10,907 nt of DNA, from contig CAILQE010000075.1 of the NCBI GenBank assembly GCA_903836325.1, positions 1 to 10,907 on the forward strand, read 5' to 3'. Position 1 is the first letter of the stretch; every line of letters begins with the position of its first letter. Shown piece after piece: positions 6,461 through 10,907 of this stretch. The notes beneath the pieces are model-generated. The model did not search any database. It saw nothing but the letters and a program-made list of their open reading frames with translations, and had not been told where the DNA came from. A program made the position numbers and the translations under genes. Origin of the DNA: an uncultured Candidatus Saccharibacteria bacterium (lineage in GTDB: Bacteria; Patescibacteriota; Saccharimonadia; Saccharimonadales; UBA4665).

Positions 6461-7891
6461 TTGGACAGATCTGGCTTGAACTCAAAATTTTCTTTGAAGA
6501 ATTTTAGGCGTACTAAAATTATTGCTACTGTTGGTCCATCCACTAATAGTATTAATAAAATATATAAGCTACTCGATGCTGGTGCTAACGGTATAAGACT
6601 TAATTTTTCTCATGGAACTCATGATGAAAAAGCGCAACAAATTAAATGGATAAGAGAAGCTTCAAAAGATCTAGGAAAGCCAGTTGCTATTATTATGGAC
6701 TTGCAAGGTCCTAAGATAAGGTTAGGAGATTTCGAGGGAACTATTGAAATATCTAAAGGTCAAACCTTCAAACTTGGATTAAATTCAGATTACACATTGA
6801 GTGGAGTCATACCAACTCAGTATGATCTTAGCACTAAGCTTAAAAGGGGACATCAAGCAATATTTTTCGACGGTAAACTTAGAGCTATAGTCACTAGTGT
6901 GAGTGAGGGAATAGTTTATCTTAGAGCAGAAAATGAGAGCACTTTAATAAGAAGAAAGGGAATCAATCTTCCGGATACAGATTTTGGTGGAGATATAATC
7001 ACCGCCAAAGATAAGGCTGATCTAATTTTTGCATCTACACTAGACATAGATTACGTTGCTCAAAGCTTTATTCAGAGCGCAAAAGACATAAAAGAACTTA
7101 GGAAGATAATATCTAATCTAAACATGAAGGCTAATATTATAGCCAAGATAGAAACCCAAAGAGCAATAGATAACATGGAAGATATTATCAATGAAACAGA
7201 CGCCCTAATGATAGCCAGGGGAGATTTAGCATACGAGGTTCAACCTGAAGCAGTCCCAGTTTATCAACGAAAATTAATCGAAGCATGTATCGCAAATGCC
7301 AAGCCTGTAATAATAGCTACTCAAATGCTCTACAGTATGACTTCCAGTAGTGAACCGACCAGAGCTGAAGTATCCGACATAGCATCAGGTGTAATTAGTG
7401 GAGCAGACGCATTAATGCTCAGTGATGAAACCGCTGTAGGAACTTATCCAATTGAAGCAGTTAAATATATGAGAAGAATAATAATGTACAGCGAAAAGAA
7501 CCTAGAGAAGAGTGAGGTTAATCTTGTTTCTGGAAGCTCAAAGCAATTAGCTATCTCTAATGCAGTAGTAGATTTAGCTAGATCAATAAACGCTAGAGCC
7601 ATAGTAGCCGAAACAAAATCTGGTGCAACTGCAAGAATAATTGCATCTAGAAGAGAAAACATTCCCATAATTGCTGTTACGTCTAGTTCTAAGGTTGCTC
7701 AACAGCTTGCTATTGTCTATCTAACCAAGAGTTATGTAAGGCCAATAGATAAACTAGCGGCCACTAAACTAACCAATTGGTTGGCCAAGAACAGGGTTTT
7801 AAATATTGGAGATATGGTAGTAACTGCCTCAGGTAAGTATCCGGGGGTAGTAGGTTCAACTGATACAATCAAAGTAAGGATAATAGAATAA
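6461..7891 (+). CDS. pyk: Pyruvate kinase, predicted K+-independent type
   Basis: Catalyses the last step of glycolysis, phosphoenolpyruvate + ADP to pyruvate + ATP, in the cytoplasm. At 476 residues it is full length. Visible are RRTKIIATVGPS (16-27), the active-site GIRLNFSHG (44-52), DLQGPKIRLG (80-89), the catalytic-Lys segment IIAKIET, the metal-binding segment MIARGDLA (usual Gly replaced by Ala), and ATQMLYSM with EPTRAEVSD and ADALMLSDETAVGTYP. A C-terminal allosteric-type domain follows. Leu, Gln, Lys and Leu at 81, 82, 85 and 88 match the set reported for K+-independent enzymes, where K+-dependent ones have Thr, Lys, Glu, Thr. The start is TTG, giving about 15 residues before the family core. 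Its stop overlaps the pgk start by one base (TAATG), so the two are co-translated. Confidence 0.95.
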   Translation: MDRSGLNSKFSLKNFRRTKIIATVGPSTNSINKIYKLLDAGANGIRLNFSHGTHDEKAQQIKWIREASKDLGKPVAIIMDLQGPKIRLGDFEGTIEISKGQTFKLGLNSDYTLSGVIPTQYDLSTKLKRGHQAIFFDGKLRAIVTSVSEGIVYLRAENESTLIRRKGINLPDTDFGGDIITAKDKADLIFASTLDIDYVAQSFIQSAKDIKELRKIISNLNMKANIIAKIETQRAIDNMEDIINETDALMIARGDLAYEVQPEAVPVYQRKLIEACIANAKPVIIATQMLYSMTSSSEPTRAEVSDIASGVISGADALMLSDETAVGTYPIEAVKYMRRIIMYSEKNLEKSEVNLVSGSSKQLAISNAVVDLARSINARAIVAETKSGATARIIASRRENIPIIAVTSSSKVAQQLAIVYLTKSYVRPIDKLAATKLTNWLAKNRVLNIGDMVVTASGKYPGVVGSTDTIKVRIIE

Positions 7892-9171
7892 TGTTCAAGA
7901 AAAAAACAGTAAAAGACATTAACTTGCGCGGAAAAACCGTTCTTCTGCGCGTAGATTATAACGTTCCTATAAAAAATGGAATTATTCAGGATGACTTCAG
8001 AATAAGACAATCTCTTGAAACTATAAAATATCTTATTTCTCAGGAATGTAAGATTATAATTTGTTCTCATCTTGGAAGACCCGAAGGAATGGATCCAAGC
8101 TTATCGTTACGTCCGGTAGTTTTAAGACTATCTAAACTTCTAAATAAGGGAGTTGCATTTGCCCCTAACTTATCTAGTGAAAATATTAATTCTGAGGTTA
8201 AGAATTTAAAATCCGGTCAAATATTACTGCTTGAGAATTTAAGATTTAATCCTGGAGAAGATAAAGATGACGACAAGTTTGCTAAACAATTGAGTGAGCT
8301 AGCGGACATATTTGTTCAGGATGCCTTTGGTGTAGTGCATAGATACAATGCTTCAACTGTGGCCGTAACAAAATATCTACCAAGTGTAGCAGGACTACTT
8401 TTAGAGCGTGAAGTCGACACTATTACAAATGTTGCCCAAAATCCTAAGAAGCCATTAATGGTAGTCGTAGGTGGAGCAAAAATAGCCGACAAGATAGACA
8501 TATTAGAGAGGTTTATATCTATGGCTGATTACATTATGCTTGGCGGTGCAATGGCAAATACATTCCTAAAAGCCTCAGGTACTGAAATTGGTGCAAGTAA
8601 ATACGATGAAAATGAACTTCCACTTGCTAGAAGAATCTTGCAACTCGCCAAAACTGAAAGTAAGAAACGCAATTTTACACTTCAGCTTCCATTCGATGTA
8701 GTTGTATCAAAGAAAATGGATTCTAACACCACTCTTCGAATTGTTGACTGGTCATCCTATTCACTTAGTGAAATAGAGAGTTATCCAAAAAGACCACCAA
8801 AAAGAGGGTCTACTGTTCTTTCTGATGAAAAGATTTTCGATATTGGACCATTCACCGGAGCTTACATAGCTGGAGTTATGCAGTCTATGAATACCGTAAT
8901 CTGGAACGGCACCATGGGCGTTACTGAAGTTCCAAGTCTAATTACATCCACGGGACCATACTCGCATGGTAGCGAACTTGTCTTGCAGGCAATATCAGGA
9001 GAATTTGGGCATAAACCGTTTAGCCTTGTGGGCGGCGGAGATACCGCTGGATTCGTTCAATCTAAAGAGATGTCCGCAAACATTAATCATCTATCTACCG
9101 GCGGCGGAGCGAGCTTAGAACTTCTTGGGGGCCACAAGCTTCCTGGAGTAGAAGCTTTACTGGATAAATAA
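7891..9171 (+). CDS. pgk: Phosphoglycerate kinase
   Basis: Converts 1,3-bisphosphoglycerate + ADP to 3-phosphoglycerate + ATP in glycolysis. The 426 residues hold all family landmarks: LLRVDYNVPIKNG (18-30), SHLGRPEG (59-66), LLENLRFNPGE (113-123), QDAFGVVHR (143-151), VVGGAKIADKI (192-202), MLGGAMANTFL (216-226), VIWNGTMGVTEVP (336-348; the usual Pro after WNG is Thr), LVGGGDTAGF (379-388) and LSTGGGASLELL (401-412). It is some 25-30 residues longer than most bacterial PGKs, mainly from an insertion around 280-310 ahead of the DIGP motif. Translation is coupled to pyk through TAATG, and no separate ribosome site is evident. Pairing with pyk puts the two ATP-yielding glycolytic steps in one transcript. 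Confidence 0.95.
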   Translation: MFKKKTVKDINLRGKTVLLRVDYNVPIKNGIIQDDFRIRQSLETIKYLISQECKIIICSHLGRPEGMDPSLSLRPVVLRLSKLLNKGVAFAPNLSSENINSEVKNLKSGQILLLENLRFNPGEDKDDDKFAKQLSELADIFVQDAFGVVHRYNASTVAVTKYLPSVAGLLLEREVDTITNVAQNPKKPLMVVVGGAKIADKIDILERFISMADYIMLGGAMANTFLKASGTEIGASKYDENELPLARRILQLAKTESKKRNFTLQLPFDVVVSKKMDSNTTLRIVDWSSYSLSEIESYPKRPPKRGSTVLSDEKIFDIGPFTGAYIAGVMQSMNTVIWNGTMGVTEVPSLITSTGPYSHGSELVLQAISGEFGHKPFSLVGGGDTAGFVQSKEMSANINHLSTGGGASLELLGGHKLPGVEALLDK

Positions 9172-9177
9172 TGCTTA

Positions 9178-9186
9178 TGCTAAAAT
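9178..9186 (+). promoter_or_regulatory. Extended -10 promoter for tpiA, leaderless
   Basis: TGC followed by TAAAAT (9181-9186) is an extended -10 element ending seven bases before the ATG at 9194. A weak -35 (TTTACT, 9156-9161, 19-base spacing) lies inside the end of pgk. No ribosome site precedes tpiA, so transcripts from here would be leaderless. Confidence 0.5.
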
Positions 9187-9193
9187 TATTTTA

Positions 9194-9970
9194 ATGATAA
9201 GGAAGAAATTTATAGCTGCCAATCTTAAGATGCACTTTGATGTTGCAGAGGCTAGCACATATCTACATAACCTATCTAAGACCTTAACTTCTCACCGAGA
9301 AATAGAAGTTGTAATTGCTCCAAGTCTAGTCGCTATTCAGCCTCTAAGTAGAGAAATAGATGTTAGAAAAATTAAACTAGCTGCTCAGAATGCATACTTT
9401 GAAGATGAAGGAGCATATACTGGCGAAGTAAGCTTCTCAATGCTAAAAGGAATAGCCTCTTACGTAATTATTGGACACAGTGAAAGACGAATATATTTCC
9501 ACGAGGAAAATGACGTAATTGCTAAAAAAGTTAAGGCTGCACTTAGGAATAGGATGAGCCCGATACTTTGCGTCGGAGAGAATATCACTGAAAGAAGAGA
9601 TGGTCACGCCAAAAGAGTTATTAATGATCAGATCACATCGGCCCTATCTCATCTTACTGAGGAAGAAATGCATAATATCGTAATAGCTTATGAACCAGTT
9701 TGGGCAATATCTACTTTTGGCAATGAACAAGCTATGCCTGATGATGTTGAAAAAATGATTAACGAAATACGAAAGCAAATTACCTATCTTTACGGAGAAA
9801 AAGTTGCCGAATCAGTAAGGGTAATTTATGGTGGAAGCGTAAAAGCAGATAACGTAGCATCTTATCTAGCTATTCCTGGATGTGACGGCGCTTTAGTTGG
9901 TGGAGCGAGTTTGAATTATTTAGAATTCAATAAGATAGTACAAAGCTGTTTTAACGTAATGCAGAGTTAG
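9194..9970 (+). CDS. tpiA: Triosephosphate isomerase
   Basis: Interconverts dihydroxyacetone phosphate and glyceraldehyde 3-phosphate. The 258 residues form a complete TIM barrel: N10 and K12 in AANLKMH, catalytic His95 in IIGHSERR, catalytic Glu167 in IAYEPVWAI, phosphate-binding YGGSVKADN (212-220) and GALVGGASL (232-240). The flexible lid (loop 6) reads AISTFGNEQA instead of the usual AIGTGKT-type sequence, so lid dynamics may differ, though all catalytic residues are kept. It lies 22 bases after pgk with its own likely extended -10 promoter, and may also be read through from pyk-pgk. Its last 20 bases overlap the 3' end of the opposite-strand coiled-coil gene. Confidence 0.95.
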   Translation: MIRKKFIAANLKMHFDVAEASTYLHNLSKTLTSHREIEVVIAPSLVAIQPLSREIDVRKIKLAAQNAYFEDEGAYTGEVSFSMLKGIASYVIIGHSERRIYFHEENDVIAKKVKAALRNRMSPILCVGENITERRDGHAKRVINDQITSALSHLTEEEMHNIVIAYEPVWAISTFGNEQAMPDDVEKMINEIRKQITYLYGEKVAESVRVIYGGSVKADNVASYLAIPGCDGALVGGASLNYLEFNKIVQSCFNVMQS

Positions 9971-10406
9971 CTTCTTCTAATCTAACCAGTCTATTATTCA
10001 TTGAGGCTAAGCTCTTATTGACTGTTTTTTTATTTTTATGAAAATCGGAGTGTAAATCAGTTACAACTTCTTCAATAACGTCTAATCTAGAGTGTACTAA
10101 CTGAAAATTTTCTCTTAAGGTGGTATTCATATTATTTATTTTATCTTCATGAATATCTAATTTATTTTCGATTCGTTCCTGAATTGCTTCAATTTTATCA
10201 AATTTATTATCATGAGAATTTAATCTGGATTTTATATCATCAATATTATTTTCCATGTTCGCAAAACGCTCATCTTGCTTCGCAAAACGCTCATCTTGCT
10301 TCGCAAAACGCTCATCTTGCTTCGCAAAACGATTTTTAGATTCATTAATGAAGTCTAAAACTAAATTTTGAAAATCAATATTTTTTAACTCTTTTGTCAT
10401 AATCAT
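9951..10406 (-). CDS. Coiled-coil protein with heptad tandem repeats, unknown function
   Basis: A 151-residue hydrophilic protein with no signal peptide or membrane helix, and no family I recognise. Residues 1-25 are an ordinary N-terminus. From 26 to 53 the heptad RFAKQDE is repeated three times and then a diverged copy (RFANMEN) follows; Phe recurs every seven residues at 27, 34, 41 and 48. The rest (54-145) continues as heptads with Ile, Leu or Phe at core positions, so most of the chain should be one long coiled coil. It may be a structural rod or oligomer. Two starts are possible: ATG 10406, six bases after a -10 box (leaderless), or ATG 10400, eight bases after GGAG. Its 3' end overlaps tpiA by 20 bases. 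Confidence 0.65.
   Translation of the reverse strand: MIMTKELKNIDFQNLVLDFINESKNRFAKQDERFAKQDERFAKQDERFANMENNIDDIKSRLNSHDNKFDKIEAIQERIENKLDIHEDKINNMNTTLRENFQLVHSRLDVIEEVVTDLHSDFHKNKKTVNKSLASMNNRLVRLEEANSALR
10258..10331 (-). repeat. 21-bp tandem repeat, 3.5 copies, in frame
   Basis: The plus-strand unit GCAAAACGCTCATCTTGC plus TTC recurs perfectly at 10261, 10282 and 10303, with a partial fourth copy (10324-10331) and three matching bases before the first. Twenty-one bases equal seven codons, one coiled-coil heptad, so copy-number change by slippage would lengthen or shorten the rod without a frameshift. The copies are identical at the DNA level, including silent positions, which points to recent expansion. 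Confidence 0.95.
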
Positions 10407-10412
10407 ATCTCC

Positions 10413-10442
10413 ATTTTAGGTTACTAATTAATAAATACTCAA
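10413..10442 (-). promoter_or_regulatory. Promoter for the coiled-coil gene
   Basis: On the minus strand TTGAGT (10442-10437), an 18-base spacer and TAAAAT (10418-10413). Predicted transcription start coincides with the ATG at 10406. GGAG (10412-10409) would then lie upstream of the transcript start, so either this promoter or the ribosome site is the real signal. Confidence 0.4.
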
Positions 10443-10477
10443 ATCATAATTTGTTTTATTAGTTGAAGGTTGATAAT

Positions 10478-10792
10478 TCTACATCACAGCAAGACTAGAA
10501 ACGTCTTGTAGACATAATACTTGTGAACGTTGGGACTGTAATATGCTTCAGAACAGGAAGTCCAGCTGATGAAGACTTTATATTGCCCCTATTTAAACCT
10601 TTTATATCTAGAGGAGATATATCCAATCTTCCGGCATATACATTCTATGCAAAGTTAGCTTCCTTGGATGCTCAGGAGCCTATGTCGGGGATGACGATTG
10701 TTAATGCTGATATTGTTAGGAGAGATGTGTTTGATGTTGTCGTGAGGGAGTCTAGGAACAGGTATGGGAGCAATATTGATTCTCATGAATAG
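10478..10792 (+). pseudogene. C-terminal remnant of a VirD4/TraG-like DNA-pumping ATPase
   Basis: The frame reads STSQQD, then a TAG (10496-10498), then KRLVDIIL and NVGTVICFRTGSPADE. Further on it has the stretches PLFKPFI, ISNLPAY and EPMSG. From memory this is the C-terminal end of the VirD4/TraG/HerA-type ATPases of conjugation and type IV secretion loci in Patescibacteria, where the segment is continuous and preceded by the ATPase core. The core is absent here: stops close the frame just upstream, where the coiled-coil gene's promoter lies. The GTG at 10523 is an internal Val codon of the ancestral frame rather than a likely start. Codons here end in G or T more often than in neighbouring genes (TCG, GGG, GTG, AGG), as in acquired DNA. 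A short expressed protein of 89 residues is possible but less likely. Confidence 0.55.
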
Positions 10793-10800
10793 TTAGTAAT

Positions 10801-10907
10801 TTAGATTATTTTGTCTGATTTTGTTAGATTATGCTTCTGACAGAGTAATTGGATATTTGCAGCATTAGTACTTGTTCCACCCTTTGCATAGGGAAGTATA
10901 TGGTCAA
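10801..10907 (-). CDS. HNH endonuclease, C-terminal part (5' end off the window)
   Basis: Reading leftward from the right edge, 34 codons end in a TAA at 10803-10801. The peptide begins DHILPYAKGGTST and continues NIQLLCQKHN before TKSDK. This is the classic HNH nuclease core: the DHI..P strand with the general-base His, the G-G turn, then N..LLC..HN..K with the metal-binding His and Asn. Phage, restriction and homing-type nucleases share this module, and the N-terminal part needed to tell them apart lies outside the window. The gene converges on the ATPase remnant, with eight bases between stops, which supports an accessory or mobile character for this end. Confidence 0.85.
   Translation of the reverse strand, partial: DHILPYAKGGTSTNAANIQLLCQKHNLTKSDKII

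Noticed and set aside
7732..8070. 112-codon minus-strand frame over the pyk-pgk junction
   Set aside because: It is antisense to two highly conserved glycolytic genes and lacks any domain signal; similar shorter frames at 7444-7668 and 8316-8501 were rejected for the same reason.
10258..10331. CRISPR array
   Set aside because: The units are head-to-tail with no spacers and lie in frame within a coiled-coil gene, so it is a tandem repeat.
10496..10498. TAG read as an amino acid in the ATPase remnant
   Set aside because: TAG is a genuine terminator of at least four intact genes here, and the upstream ATPase core is missing anyway, so decay explains the stop better than recoding.

Overview
The window is AT-rich, gene-dense bacterial DNA written in the standard genetic code (ORFs run full length with no internal TGA; Gly is GGN). 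Small proteins, short or missing leaders, strong AGA use for Arg and the gene content suggest a Candidate Phyla Radiation (Patescibacteria) genome, most likely Saccharibacteria-like. That assignment is an inference from the look of the proteins, not a search result.

Left part (1-4448): a rho-independent terminator of a gene lying off the left edge; a DHA2-family MFS exporter; a small protein with one C-terminal membrane anchor; a two-component Tat export locus (tatA, tatC) with an overlapping DUF1003-like membrane protein; and, convergent and directly abutting, a CDP-alcohol phosphatidyltransferase-family protein with an eroded active-site motif. The theme is the cell envelope: export, protein translocation and possibly lipid head-group chemistry.

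Middle (4449-6413): a 98-bp divergent promoter region, then a GT2 glycosyltransferase with two C-terminal membrane helices and an LPG-synthase-TM/UPF0104-type integral membrane protein. These two probably work together on a lipid-linked sugar or cell-surface glycan.

Right-centre (6414-9970): lower glycolysis, with pyruvate kinase and phosphoglycerate kinase coupled by a TAATG overlap, then triosephosphate isomerase with its own promoter. The pyruvate kinase carries the residue set of K+-independent enzymes.

Right end (9951-10907): an accessory patch. It holds a coiled-coil protein with an in-frame 21-bp tandem repeat (one heptad per unit), the broken C-terminal end of a VirD4/TraG-like DNA-pumping ATPase with an in-frame TAG, and the C-terminus of an HNH endonuclease running in from the right edge. 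This looks like a decayed mobile or conjugative element next to the conserved tpiA.

The most striking regulatory pattern is that several genes have a good -10 box ending only 6-8 bases before the start codon, which predicts leaderless mRNAs, mixed with Shine-Dalgarno-led genes. I found no clear novel multi-gene system; the best leads are the leaderless promoters, the altered TatC and CDP-alcohol transferase motifs, the slippage-prone coiled coil and the mobile-element remnants.
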